A stretch of 64,000 bases of DNA from Rhizophagus irregularis. Its lineage: Eukaryota; Glomeromycota; Glomeromycetes; Glomerales; Glomeraceae. Positions 11,873 through 23,373 of this stretch are shown here, in pieces. The number at the start of each line of letters is the position of its first letter. The first letter of the stretch is position 1. The notes beneath the pieces were generated by a model. That model saw only the letters and a list, made by a program, of their open reading frames with translations. It was not told where the DNA came from and ran no database searches. The position numbers and the translations under genes were made by a program. Location: contig NC_089440.1 in the NCBI RefSeq assembly GCF_026210795.1, forward strand, positions 744,001 through 808,000, in the 5' to 3' direction.

Positions 11873-12442
11873 GCAAATTAAGGTTACGGTACATTTCACC
11901 GAAGCCATTTCGCTGATCGAAGGATGTTCACCGAAGGGACGTTTCACCGTAAGGACGTTTCGCCGATAGTGTATTTTATTGAATCCATTTCACTGAATAG
12001 TCCGTTCCATTTCGCCAAATGGACATTTCGCCGAAAATGCTAGCGATTAACATTTTTATAAAAAAATATTCAACGCGTAATGAAAATAAAAATTAAATTA
12101 TTTTTAGAGGTTTTTTTTTCCAGGATATTATCAACATTCAAGTAACTGATATTAATTGTCAAGCAATAAATAAATAACTTTATTTTCCTGAAAACATTTA
12201 TTCACGAAAAAGTAAATATAAAAAAGATTAATGTATTATAAACAACGAGGTAAATTTAATAAAATCAGCTAGTTCAAAATTTATTTAGAAAAGATTTCTT
12301 TGTGCATTTAGTATAACAACAATAAAATAACCAAAATGGAATAAATAATTTTTCAGTGAAATGTCAATTCGTCGAAATTGCTTCGGCGAAATGGGTTTCG
12401 GTGGAATGGACTTTGGCGAAAAGTCTGGATACCGCAAATTAA
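11873..12442. mobile_element. Fold-back MITE with 9-bp target duplication (MULE-like)
   Basis: GCAAATTAA occurs at 11873-11881 and again at 12434-12442, flanking a 552-bp body. The left arm (11882 to about 12045) is built of CATTTCRCCGAA-type words and the right arm (about 12350-12433) of the reverse-complement words TTCGGYGAAATG, so the single strand can fold back. Both tips begin GGT in TIR orientation. A 9-bp duplication suits Mutator-like elements (family knowledge). No coding frame is present. A related element lies at 31163-31412. Confidence 0.6.
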
Positions 12443-12641
12443 TGTATATTAAACACGTAATTATTTCAGTAAGCATAACTTTTTAGCCACGTGGCCCAAA
12501 TTATAAACGGTTGAATTTTAATGATTTTATCCATTGTATTAACCAATTATGAGTCACTTTTAAAATATATTTATTTATTTATATGCAACCTATCATTACG
12601 TTATCCTTACAAAGCTATATACTAACTATATTCTTTATTCC

Positions 12642-13370
12642 TTATGCTTTAACTCTAATAACTATTGGTGTTTCATATTGGTTGATAAAAGTATCATCAA
12701 TTATATCCCCAAATTTTAGCGGTTCCGTTGAATTATGCTTATATGCTTCAATCAAATCAATTTTGAAATTCTCTAGCCCATTTAATTTTGTAGTTACCTC
12801 TTCTACTAAATCAAAAACATCATCACCATTAAAAATTATTTTTATAGTGTTTTCATTAAATTTTACCCAAATTTTTTTCTTATTTCTTTTTGAAGTTTGC
12901 TCTTTGATTGAGTGTTCTTTAATTCGATTTAATCTTTCTTGAAAATCTCCTGTATTTTTTAATCCAATTATGTTCTCAATATCAGTCAAAATGCTTTCTT
13001 TAAAATCTTCAAAATTTTGATTATTTGATATTTCATTTTCTCTTTGTCTAAAATAATGAAAGATAAACGGAATTAATTCATGTTTATTTTCAAATAATAT
13101 CTCCCTATCTTTATAATATGTTTCAGCATGTTCAATAAAAACAGGTATTAATCCTTCATTTTTGCTCTTATTTTTTAATCTTGATTCCAAAATTTCAAAT
13201 TTTACTGTTTTTCCATTTAAAAGATATTCTGCAATAAATTCCTCACAAAGTTCTTTATTCCCTTGAGATATCGGTTCCGGATTAAAATTATCATTGTAAA
13301 TGATTTTTCTGGTAAAGACTAAGGTCAGTATCTGTATTATTTCAGGTAATTTTTTAAATTCACTGCTCAT
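12642..13370 (-). CDS. Unrecognised protein with possible ubiquitin-like C-terminus
   Basis: Single-exon frame of 242 residues from the ATG at 13370 (MSSEFKKLPEIIQILTLVFT). An in-frame ATG further upstream (13514) exists, but it would place a TATA-like AT run and a GTGTATACAC palindrome (about 13415-13445) inside the protein, so the start at 13370 is preferred. The sequence is Glu/Lys/Asn-rich with helical stretches (residues about 60-165). The last 75 residues, from IWVKFNENTIKIIFNGDDVF through PIVIRVKA, have the alternating beta pattern of a ubiquitin-like or PB1-like fold; that is a guess from pattern only. Its neighbours give no functional hint. Confidence 0.6.
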   Translation of the reverse strand: MSSEFKKLPEIIQILTLVFTRKIIYNDNFNPEPISQGNKELCEEFIAEYLLNGKTVKFEILESRLKNKSKNEGLIPVFIEHAETYYKDREILFENKHELIPFIFHYFRQRENEISNNQNFEDFKESILTDIENIIGLKNTGDFQERLNRIKEHSIKEQTSKRNKKKIWVKFNENTIKIIFNGDDVFDLVEEVTTKLNGLENFKIDLIEAYKHNSTEPLKFGDIIDDTFINQYETPIVIRVKA

Positions 13371-15733
13371 TTTCTTTTTGCTAAAATTTTCAAAAAGTGT
13401 TTTTCGGTTATATAGTGTATACACTATATATATATATATATCAGCGTTTGACTTTTTTTTGCGTGCATATGTATATACTACGTCAATACGTCGTGATGTC
13501 ATTCTATAATCCATAGAAAATTAAGCGTAGTCAACCCACTAACCAATTTAGCGTTTACCATTTATAATAAAAAATATTTCCGTTAGTGAGTGAGTGTATA
13601 AATTTCGCATTTAGACATATTAGAAATCCTAAATCTGTAATAAATCTATAAATGGACTTTTATTAGTCTTTTTATTCCTACTAAAGTAAATGTTAAGTGA
13701 CGCGTACACTATCAGCTATTGATACTTAAAATAAATTAGTGTAACGCTAACTGATTTATTTATTTTATTTCTAAAAGAGTAGTAAACTAAGTCTATTACA
13801 AATAAAAGCAGATGGTACTTGCGTACGAAAAAACTAATATGTGTACAGATCTCAAGTATTCATCCCATATCGGACCTTACACCATCCCATACATGATCTC
13901 ACTCTTCGGTCTAAACTATTTGAAAAAGTAGGACTACGCTAATTAATCAAATGGGGAACCAAAAACACCAAAAGAAAAATAAAACGGAGACCTAAAGGAA
14001 AGAAGAACGAAAAGGTTATATGGAGATAAAATAGATTATGGTCGAAGTAACTGTTAACGTCTAAGATAATTAATTACATCACTAGTACGTAAATCATATG
14101 TTATCATCGTCATTTTTTACTACGAAGTGTATGAAAAACGATTTAAACCATATTTGAATTCATACTAACCAACTGTCGCATTTTGATTATCATTGCCTTA
14201 ATTAAATACAAAACCGAAAAGTATATTGTATTATAATGGTTAACGTCACGATGTGACGATTGTGACGTTAACCAATGTAAATACATTTATCGTTTCAATA
14301 TAAACTGATATTTGACATTATAGAGCCATGTGATAAGGTTTGCTGAACTTTTTACTTAAAATTCGCATTCTTTTGAACTAAACCTGCCAAAAGTATCATT
14401 TATTTCAGTATTACTCTCGGAACATAACAATAGATAGAACGTGAGTAACAGAATGAGTTTTTGCCTACGTTACGCTTTTTTCAGCCACGTATCTCATGCG
14501 ATGAAATTTCGTGGTATGAGACATTACTTTCTTGCTTAATAGATAATGACAATTCTATCCCAAGATCTCTTTAATACTTTCTAACTTCTTTTTTTTTTGC
14601 TTTTTTTAGGATTGCTGTCGTTGTTCTTCATTCATGGTATAATAAAAATAAATAGATGATGTTACGATATAACATTAAATATACCCTTTGATACAGGAAT
14701 TTTAGGAAGTAAATTGGTCAGTTAATCACGCCGTACCAATAATTTTTTTACCCGCAACCTTGAATAAACGTAATTATCCTTAGTACGTACCAATGCAGTA
14801 TTTTATTTCAAATAAAATTAATCAAAAGAAGTGGAATCAAGCCAATTTCATTTAATTTATTTAATTTAAAGATTTTATCCTTAAAAATTTCTTATTCAAC
14901 AATTATAGATTTTAATTTTTGAACAAAAGATTAATAAAAAACATTTCCGATTTTATTATCAAAAAAAAAAACGAGATCCTTCAACTTTCCAAGTCTGGGG
15001 AATTTTTCTTACTTTCTCATCGCTTTAATGGGTAAATCCAAAGAATTTTTAGTAATTAAAGAACAATACCTATCTCATACGCTTACAACTCTTTACGATT
15101 CAAGTCATCAACAATTTGAAAGCCTGATTTTGAATTTGCGAAAAGCTTCAACATCAACGAGTATTGTAAAGTTACTGTAATGTAACGTAAAGCGAATAGA
15201 AAACCTTTCAAAGTTTATTAACATAATTTTCATTACTACGCACTTAGTCAGTTTACGTCATTTAGCTCGTTTAAAAGATCTATCATGAATTTCTAAGGGA
15301 AAAGGTATTTGGTGGGGTTTCTTTATTTTTGTAATTTTACATACGCCGCTTACATACGCCGCACATTCCCATCTCAATTCTCGAGTTAAAATAATAAAAT
15401 TATAATTTACTAAAATTATATTTATAATCTTTATAAATAGGATGAACTTTCCTTTATTTCTTTTATCTAACGATGATTATACTACGGAAATCTTCGGGAT
15501 ATTAGCTACAGAGGCAATAGTAACGTCATTCGTTATCACTATTATCATTTAAATTCTACAAAATGTCAACCACTTCATATTTATAACATTCGGCAGTAAA
15601 TTTTTGATCATAGTAAGAAACAAGATAAGTTATGATTTTATGATATTAAAAGTTATTTTATTTAATAAAAGATCAATAACATAAAATTTATAACGTTAAA
15701 ATATATCATGATGAAAAAAAACTAATTATTTTT
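13371..15733. other. Intergenic stretch
   Basis: No supported gene. Contents are an AT microsatellite near 13420-13441, a perfect 13-bp inverted repeat at 14237-14274 (separate entry), and a TACATACGCCGC direct repeat near 15340-15363. A 39-codon frame near 13812-13931 is too weak to call. Confidence 0.5.
14237..14274. repeat. Perfect 13-bp inverted repeat with TGACG boxes
   Basis: TGGTTAACGTCAC (14237-14249) and its exact reverse complement GTGACGTTAACCA (14262-14274) are separated by a 12-bp spacer that holds another GTGACGA. The arms contain TGACGT/ACGTCA, the core of CRE/bZIP sites. Confidence 0.7.
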
Positions 15734-17194
15734 TTATGGTTTCTTTGTAACTTGAAAAACTTCATAATCATCTGTTTCAACATATCCTGCTAATGGAATG
15801 TTAATATTAAGATAATTTCTTAAAAAACTATCGTCAACCCCCCAAATATTACCTTCACCATTACAAGTAAGATAACAGCCATACATTGATCCATAATCTG
15901 GATAAAAATTTATAGATGATTCATAACCTACTTTTGCAGTTTTTATATTCTTTCTATTTGTAAATGAAAATATAAAACTACTTGTCATCATATAATTGCC
16001 ATATGATCTCCAAATAACTGGATTATACCCACCAAATATTTGTTCCGATCCCTTAATTTTTACTACAACTATAGTGGTTCCTTTATTATTACATTTTCTA
16101 TAAAATACTTCACTTCTATTACCATCTCTACTAGCGCGGTAAATTAATTTAAAATGATAAGGAATATCTTTATCAAAATAATAAGAACTATTCTTCCTTT
16201 CAATCCAACTAGCAAAGATAGAAAAATGTCGTGATGTAACTATATTTGTATCATATTTTGGTTTTCTAAGGGGTCGAATACCATTAAAGAGTTCCTTATT
16301 TGGCATCATATGAAATGCAAGTATGTTTTCAGTCAAATCTTCGGTTAATATTACTTTATAAGGATATAATTTATAATAAAAATCTTCTGAAGATATATTA
16401 TTAAATCTAATTAAAGGAATAAATCTACGAAGAGTACTTTTCATAATTTCGATTTCTTCTTTATTCCATTTATTAACATCTTGTTGGATAGAAGGATGTT
16501 GAGCCAAACACCATTTGATCAAGTTATCCCATATTTCAATTTCATTCATTAATAAATCATCTCGTTTTAAAAGTAATTCCAATAAATGTGCATTTAACCT
16601 AATTAAATTATCAGAATTGAGAAATATTTCTGATTTTTCACAAATTGTTTCAAGAAAACAATCATATAAACCTTTGAAAGTATCATGCTGATTAAGTTGA
16701 CAAACGACTTCAAGAATTTCAATAGGGTCTTGTTTTAATAATTCAAATTGATGATTAATCAAATATTCTTGAATACAAAGATTTAATGTTTGAATATTTA
16801 ATTCATCTGCTGCCATCGAAAGTTCTAAAATTTCTGGACCTTGAATATTCATCAAATCAATTCTTCCACAATAAATAAATCTGAATAAATAAAATAATTA
16901 GCATATAAATTAATAATAAATTATAATATTGTTAATTTTATTTTTTTATTACCTTAAAATAATTTTAAATATTCGAGGAGAAATATTAGGTATTTCAAGA
17001 ATGATTTTTCCATCTATATTGGTCCATTGATCTGATAGTGCAACACGAAAATGTTGAAGTCTAGCACGTAAAATAAGTGAGTGTGCACGAATCTCTTTCA
17101 TATCTTCGTTTTCTCCGGCGTAAATTATAACGTCATATCCTTCACCAACTTCAAGTAATCTTTCATAATCATTAATAAGTTCTTGAGAAGACAT
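15734..17194 (-). CDS. BTB-BACK-TLDc domain protein (two exons)
   Basis: Coding sequence is complement(15734..16880, 16953..17194), 462 residues. The 72-nt intron at 16881-16952 is GTAATA...TTCAG and splits an Arg codon in phase 2. Exon 1 is 242 nt, four codons shorter than in its paralogs: it lacks the FEYS-type residues after the start and starts MSSQELINDYERLL. The BTB core is GYDVIIYAGENEDMKEIRAHS. The BTB tail is divergent (ALSDQWTNIDGKIILEIPN instead of AFSNEW-KKDGKFILKK). BACK has IWDNLIKWCLAQHPSIQQDV. TLDc has LIYRASRDGN, KCNNKGTTIVVVKIK, VGYESS and DDYEVFQVTKKP. A conserved promoter motif lies 70 bp upstream (17264-17280). Confidence 0.9.
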
Positions 17195-17263
17195 TTTTTT
17201 TTATAATAACGAGAAGAAAATTTTTTTTTCAAGATCTAGTGTACAATAAGATCGTAAATCAGG

Positions 17264-17280
17264 TCATATGGTCACACAAA
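17264..17280 (-). promoter_or_regulatory. Conserved BTB-TLDc upstream motif
   Basis: Read on the minus strand this is TTTGTGTGACCATATGA, 69 bp before the ATG at 17194. It matches the motif upstream of the other BTB-TLDc genes. Confidence 0.55.
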
Positions 17281-18179
17281 ATTCATTACGCTCAAACATT
17301 TTATTGTGAATCAACATGATTAATCAAGATTTATCAAATAGTTTCAATTTATTAACATGAAGTTACTACACAATAAGATATCGTTATCAAAATTTACCAA
17401 ATTTTAAGGATTTTCTCAAAATTCTGATTGTTTAAAGCTTAAACAAATATATTTAAAAGAGAACTCCGAATAAGTCTCGGTATCGGTGACAAAATAATTG
17501 TGCAGATCTTTCCTCTTATGGATAATATTTCGATAATTCTAGTCAGGAAATTATTTCCATTTTTTAGATACTGGCCAGCATTACTATAATCCCGGCCCTG
17601 AAAAACCTATATGAGACTTTTCGAGTCCTTTTAAAAGTTTTTAATAACTAGAAACAGTTAGTAAATATTATAAAAAATTTTTTTTACACTAATGGACGCC
17701 AATTGTTTGTTTATAACCTATATTATTATGATTTCCATGCTTCCACCTTTCATTGTTCATTCTCTATGATTAAATATTTCGCAAATTCTATGACATCACT
17801 CAATTATTTTTCAACGAATAAAATTTAGTTTTTATTTTTGCGTTCCTAAAAAAAATTTTTTTTTGTTTATTTCTTTACATTCCAAAAAACTATCATAAAT
17901 TATTGAGAATAGATTACTCAATTTCGGATAGAAGTTGCCTACACAAAAGTAATATTACTAAGCATATGCAAAGAAACATGACCGAAATTATTGTTAGTAT
18001 TTGTCCTACTTTATTTACATTTATTTAACATTTAAAAATTTTGGCCAAGTTAAAGGACTTAATTAAAACCAAAGTAGATAATGAGTGATAATTAAAATGA
18101 AAGGTTTTTTCAGCCGATCCGGGGTTCTTTAACCGATTGTTAAAATAAAAACGTGTTGTTAAACATTAAAAATCTCCGG
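17281..18179. other. Intergenic region between divergent genes
   Basis: No gene seen. It separates the divergently transcribed BTB-TLDc gene (minus) and the Cys-rich membrane protein gene (plus). Confidence 0.5.
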
Positions 18180-18283
18180 AATTATACTAGTAAATATTCA
18201 GGCTGATAATGACTATTTTTAGTACTAAATTTGGCTGAGCTGATCATTTTCTAGTTATAGAATTTTTGCAAGTATATAAGGAG
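18180..18283 (+). promoter_or_regulatory. Conserved promoter block of Cys-rich membrane protein genes, with TATA box
   Basis: The stretch ACTAGTAAA, then GATAATGACTATTTTTAGTA, then CTAAATTTGGCTGA recurs in reverse orientation at about 22540-22612, upstream of the paralog at 22472 (ACAATGACTAACTATTTTAG, then TACTAAATTTCGGCTGAA). A TATA box, GTATATAAG, follows at 18272-18280, about 65 bp before the ATG. Confidence 0.6.
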
Positions 18284-18345
18284 ATGATTTTTTTTTATGT
18301 TCACTGTTTTTTATTTATTTCAAAAAATAATTAATTAATTAAATC

Positions 18346-19509
18346 ATGTCTAAATGTCAAATTATTTACACAATATTTTTACTCTTGACTTTAGGCTTAT
18401 TTCTTGGAATATTTTTCGGTCTAGGATATCCTGAGATAAAAAGAGCCGAATATATTTCAACATACTGTACGATCAATAGCAAAACAATATCAACAAAGTA
18501 TTGTTGTTATGCGGAATGTAGTAATTGCGAAACAGCAAGTGAATTAGCTCCTAAATGTACAGATCTTGAGTCCAAGTGGAATTCATTGTCACCTGATACA
18601 TGTACCAATGCAGTATTAACAAATAGTTCGTTAGCAGATGTTTGTCCAATCAATGATTTGAAAGGAGAATGTAATGGCGGATATTATTGTTGTTCGACAT
18701 GTTGTTCACCCTGTTGCTCAAATTGTTCTTGCACTTGTTCGTGTTGTAGTGATACAAGTAGACTTTCTTGTCAGTTAAAATGTCCTATTTGTTATTCAGT
18801 CGTGCTCACGGTAACGCTCCAAAAAAGAGATAATTGGTCTTACACGCCAATAACAACAAATATTACTACAGAGTTTCGTGAAAACATAAATGGTGCAGAA
18901 CAATTTCTCGCTGATTATTCCATTTCATCTACGGTTCAGTGCTTTTATAATCCCAAAGATCCTTTTCAAGCATTTCTAAATGTAAATTTTGCGGCAAAAA
19001 CTTGGGTTGCAGTAGGAATAACTGCTTTTTTTCTTACAATTACACTCATGATTGGGACATGGATTTTATTCAGTGAAAACAATACTATATTACAGGACTA
19101 CAAATATAGGGTATTAATAATGGAAATTGCACTATGGTGTGGAACAATTATTCCACCTTTACTCATCTTAATAGATTTAATACCATTTACAAATGGAAAA
19201 GTTCTTTGGACGCTGGCTGTAATTGGTGTAGCACTAGGATGGGCGCCAGTACACACAGCTGCTTGTATGAAAAAGCGTGGTTGGAGATTTATTTCTGCGT
19301 TTACAGTAACTATTATCACGTTGATTTTACCTCTTATAATGTTTTCTATAGCCGCTATATACGCATTAAGCACAGACATTCGTACTTATATGATAATATT
19401 AGCAATAGTTATTCCTTTAGGCGTCAATATTATAATATTTGTGTTATGGGATTTGTGTGTGAAGTATAAATCAACAATATTATTTAATAATCAATATAAA
19501 GGAAAATAA
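18346..19509 (+). CDS. Cys-rich multi-spanning membrane protein
   Basis: Single exon, 387 residues, not assignable to a named family. Residues about 7-28 form a hydrophobic signal or anchor segment (IIYTIFLLLTLGLFLGIFFG). A Cys-rich ectodomain-like region follows (about 40-155): CTINSKTISTKYCCYAECSN, a core from CNGGYYCC through paired and spaced Cys to CSCCS, and CPICYSVVLT. N-glycosylation sequons are present (NSS, NIT). The C-terminal half has about five membrane segments: WVAVGITAFFLTITLMIGTW, IMEIALWCGTIIPPLLILI, VLWTLAVIGVALGWAPV, FISAFTVTIITLILPLIMF and ILAIVIPLGVNIIIFVLW. Its paralogs are at 1-547 and 21270-22472, the latter in opposite orientation. A surface sensor or structural role is only a guess. 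Confidence 0.88.
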   Translation: MSKCQIIYTIFLLLTLGLFLGIFFGLGYPEIKRAEYISTYCTINSKTISTKYCCYAECSNCETASELAPKCTDLESKWNSLSPDTCTNAVLTNSSLADVCPINDLKGECNGGYYCCSTCCSPCCSNCSCTCSCCSDTSRLSCQLKCPICYSVVLTVTLQKRDNWSYTPITTNITTEFRENINGAEQFLADYSISSTVQCFYNPKDPFQAFLNVNFAAKTWVAVGITAFFLTITLMIGTWILFSENNTILQDYKYRVLIMEIALWCGTIIPPLLILIDLIPFTNGKVLWTLAVIGVALGWAPVHTAACMKKRGWRFISAFTVTIITLILPLIMFSIAAIYALSTDIRTYMIILAIVIPLGVNIIIFVLWDLCVKYKSTILFNNQYKGK

Positions 19510-21269
19510 TGCAAGTTATCTTCTTCTTTCTCTGATTGATAAATGATTTTATTGAAGGTTTTATATAATTTTATTTTATTTTATTTTATTTTTATTTATC
19601 AAAAAATTATAATCTACTACAATTAATTAAAAGTTTATAATATTTACAAAAAAAAAAAATTGACGAAAAAATTTTCTTTGGAATGTAGAATTTATTTTCT
19701 AATCCAACTCCTTCGACAAATTTTCTAATTCTAGTCTAAATTATGGCTTATGTATAAAGATCCTAATTGCCTAATTGCCTATTATACGTAAACTTGTACG
19801 AATCTAAATTTATCAACGTCTTTTTTCCTATTTTTTCAAATTAATGTGTAACTATCGGAATATGTCCGTTGATTATGCATGAAGATCACATGATAAATAT
19901 CGTTCTAAAAATGACAATGTGACCTTGGGCAACACCAAACATTGTAACTTAATTATAAATCTAGGTATAAAAATAAATACGATACTAAAATTGTAAAAGT
20001 CAGCCCAACATAAAAAATGCTTTTAAATTTAAAAATTAGTAAAATGTTATTATTAAAGATTCTTTAATTATTTAAGTATCTACTTGCATGAACATTTTTT
20101 TTTTTTAAATTTATTGAAAATATAAAATTCTTCAACAATCTCTCTCGAAAACATATTATGAGTAATTGTTATTCATATTTCTTTTTAAAGATGATATATA
20201 AATAAATTAGTTTTAATAATAAAGAAATCAACCGACTACGGCTAGTTCACAGCTGATCATTTCTGTTTATCTGCAAACAAAAAGACGGTTTCGCGTAACC
20301 GTACATTTTTTAATTCCCAAAATAAAATTGTGTAACTTAACTTTCATAACCGGGACTATAATACCTTAACCATAGATGTAAAATCAAAAAATAAATATTT
20401 TCGGTTAAACTTAGATCATCTTGATTTAAAATATTTCTAACAAAGGAGGAGGTATAATGACAAATTTATCGGAGTTGATTAAATTTTAAAATTAAAAAAG
20501 ATAAATTAATAATAATAAGAAAATCAGCATCAAACACGCTACCTAAAATGAGTCTTATAATAAACTTCCTATCAATAATGCATTAATATCCAGGCCAATT
20601 AATTTTTTTTATGAAATATTTACCGTGTTGGTATTTTCGACCAAATTTCTACGTAATACGTACCGTACGACTATACGTAATAGTAAATCCGTTCAAAATA
20701 TTCAAATTTGGTATGTGTTTAAGATTTAGAACATATTAAATTCACTATTATTAGCGTTCATTAGCCTTATAATATAATGTTTAGTTGACATCAAAGGTCT
20801 AATTTTAAGAAGCCTGTTACAATTTACGTCATTATTTAATTATTGTTTAATTGCTTAATTTGGTATTTATAATAAGTTGCGACCTAAATATTTATTTTCT
20901 TTTTATATAATAATAATGTTATCATTTCAAAATGTCCGATTAATTAATAACGCAAAAAAAATGTGATTTTTCGGACAGTTTCCGTTTATGATCAGACAAA
21001 AAAATCATTGAACGGAAAGGTCCGAAAATTTGACTGGATGATCACGCTTTGTTTTTGTCATTGTACATTGAAAATCATCAGTTTTTGTAAACTTGAATCA
21101 AAATATTTTATTTTGTTATCAAAATATAAAAAAAATTTTTATTATTCAGTAAAAGTAAAAAAATCTATATTGTAAACATTTTATGAAAAGTGTAAGTTAA
21201 ATATAACTTTAATATACAGTACAAATCGTCGATTATCTTGTTAGAAGGAAGGGAAGTTATTTAAATTAG
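19510..21269. other. Intergenic region between two convergent paralogs
   Basis: AT-rich, no supported gene. A 70-codon frame at 20963-21175 lacks protein character. Both flanking genes end here, so the region holds their terminators. Confidence 0.5.
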
Positions 21270-22472
21270 CTATAATATTAATATCGGTCTACACTTTATA
21301 ACACAAAAGTCCCATAATAAAAACATTATTATATTGATTCCTAAAGGAATAATTATCGCTAATATTAACATACTAGTATACAAATTCATATTAAGCGTAT
21401 AAATAGAGAATGTAGAAAATATTGTGAGAGGTAAAATAAATGTGATAATAGTTACTGCAAACGCAGAAATAAATCTCCAACCACGTGTTTTCATACAAGT
21501 AATGGTATGTATAGGTGCCCACCCTAGTGCAATAAAAATTACAGCTAATGTCCAAAGAATTTTTCCATTTGTAAATGGTATTAAATCTATTAAGATGAGT
21601 AAAGGTGGAATAATTGTTCCACACCATAGTGCAATTTCCATTATTAATACCCTATATTTGTAATCCTTGAATATAGTAGCGTTTTTACTAAATAAATACC
21701 ATGTTCCATACATAAGTATAATTGTAAGAAACGAAGCAGTTATGCCTACTGCAACCCAAGTTTTTACCGTTAATTGTACGTTTAGTAATACTTTAAAAGG
21801 ATCTTTAGGACTATAAAAACACTGAATCGTAGATGAAATAGGATATTTAGCAAGAAATTGTTCTGCGCCATTTAGGTTTTCACGGTACTCTACAGTAATA
21901 TTTGTTGTTATTGGTATGTAAGACGATTTATCATCTTTCTGATATGACATCGTGAGCACAGCTGAGTAACAAGTAGGACATATTATCTGACAAGAACGAT
22001 GATATGTACTGTTACAACAACTACAATTACAAGAATATGAGACACAAGAAGTACTACAAGATGAGCTGGAGCCTGGGCTTGAACAACTATTTGAACAAGA
22101 AGTACAGGTAGAACAACATTTTGAACAACAATAATATCCATCATCACATTCTCCTTTTAAATCATTGATTGGACAAACATTTGATAGCGAACTATTTGCT
22201 AATACTGCACTGGCACACGTTTCGGGTGATAATAAATTCCACTGGGATTTAAGATCTGTACATATAGGAGCAACCGCATTTGCTGTATTGCAATAATTAC
22301 ATTTCTTATAACAACAATACTTTGATGATATTGTTTTATCATCAATCGTACAATACGTTGAAATATAATTAGCTTTTTGTATTTCAGGATATCCTAGGCC
22401 GAAAAATATCCCAAAAAACAAACTTAAAGCCAAAAGCAATAATATCGTGTAAATTATTTTAAATCTAGACAT
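21270..22472 (-). CDS. Cys-rich multi-spanning membrane protein
   Basis: Single exon, 400 residues, a close paralog of the gene at 18346 in convergent orientation. It shares the N-terminal anchor (FKIIYTILLLLALSLFFGIF), the CTIDDKTISSKYCCYKKC block, NSSLSNVCPINDLKGEC and the five C-terminal membrane segments, for example IMEIALWCGTIIPPLLILI, which is identical. The central Cys/Ser-rich core is longer than in the paralog and of different sequence: after CDDGYYCC come many CxxC, CC and Ser pairs and an SPGSSSS stretch before CNCSCC. Length and spacing of this core thus vary while the membrane part is conserved. The promoter has a TATA box (TATATAAAG, minus strand, about 22525-22533) and the block described at 18180. 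Confidence 0.88.
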   Translation of the reverse strand: MSRFKIIYTILLLLALSLFFGIFFGLGYPEIQKANYISTYCTIDDKTISSKYCCYKKCNYCNTANAVAPICTDLKSQWNLLSPETCASAVLANSSLSNVCPINDLKGECDDGYYCCSKCCSTCTSCSNSCSSPGSSSSCSTSCVSYSCNCSCCNSTYHRSCQIICPTCYSAVLTMSYQKDDKSSYIPITTNITVEYRENLNGAEQFLAKYPISSTIQCFYSPKDPFKVLLNVQLTVKTWVAVGITASFLTIILMYGTWYLFSKNATIFKDYKYRVLIMEIALWCGTIIPPLLILIDLIPFTNGKILWTLAVIFIALGWAPIHTITCMKTRGWRFISAFAVTIITFILPLTIFSTFSIYTLNMNLYTSMLILAIIIPLGINIIMFLLWDFCVIKCRPILIL

Positions 22473-22524
22473 GATTCAATTAATATTTGTAAAAAAAAAA
22501 AAATCAAGTAAAAGAAAAACGCTT

Positions 22525-22612
22525 CTTTATATATCAAAATGTGAGACATAATTCAGCCGAAATTTAGTACTAAAATAGTTAGTCATTGTTACTCTAGATT
22601 TTTACTAGCGGA
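22525..22612 (-). promoter_or_regulatory. Conserved promoter block of Cys-rich membrane protein gene
   Basis: On the minus strand the block with AATGACTAACTATTTTAGTA and CTAAATTTCGGCTGAA precedes a TATATAAAG box. It is homologous to the upstream region of the paralog at 18346. Confidence 0.6.
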
Positions 22613-23373
22613 TAGTGAAATCCGGAATCTGAGTCGTAAAGTTCTTAAAAATTTAACAATTCTTTATTTATAATAATACATTATATACTGTATTACGTTG
22701 ATCATGCGATATTGACATGTTAATTAGCGTTGTTTAATTATCTCGTTTTTTGCATGATCTACAAAACTGGTTAATATTCTTTCACATGCCTCACAAACTA
22801 GACAGAAAGTATACTCACTTTCTTCTTTTGTTTCAGAAATAACAAAATATAATTTTAATTTAAATTGAGATCAATGTATTTTATAATTATGATTAGTATT
22901 AATTAGAAATTCATACATTTATTAGGCCAAGTAAATAAAATTTTTCGTTTCTCATGAAAAATAATAATTCCCAAATCTGACCCGGTCGTCCGGAAAAAAA
23001 AAATTATTTTAAAAAAATTATTTTACAGTAAAAAAAAAAATTTAGGCAAATTTCTAAATGTTGATTGGCCGGTTAATAAAATAAATTTTTTTTCACCCGG
23101 CGACCGGGACGAAAAATTTATATTACTTTTGATAATTTTTTTTCCATTAGGCGACTCGGGCAAAAAAATTTATAATTTTTTTTTTTTACCCTTTAAATTA
23201 CGATTGGACAAAATGTAAACTTTAAATTTTTCTTCTTTTTTTTTTAACAAAAATTTTATAGTTCTTTTTGGTTTTTTTTTTAATAAAAATTTATAGTTTT
23301 TCTTTTCTATATATCAAAAAACGCCTTCTGTAAGTGTAAGTTTTGTATTAAGTGATAGAAAAGAATTACTTAA
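22613..23373. other. AT-rich stretch with repeated CCGG-containing words
   Basis: No gene seen. Between about 22980 and 23180 similar segments recur: GACCCGGTCGTCCGG, then CCCGGCGACCGGGACGAAAAA, then GCGACTCGGGCAAAAAAA, each followed by an A/T run (AATTTATA in the last two). This suggests decayed short-period duplication. Confidence 0.4.

Noticed and set aside
12583-12942. 119-codon plus-strand frame
   Set aside because: It lies antisense to the 242-residue minus-strand gene, which has a start context and better composition.
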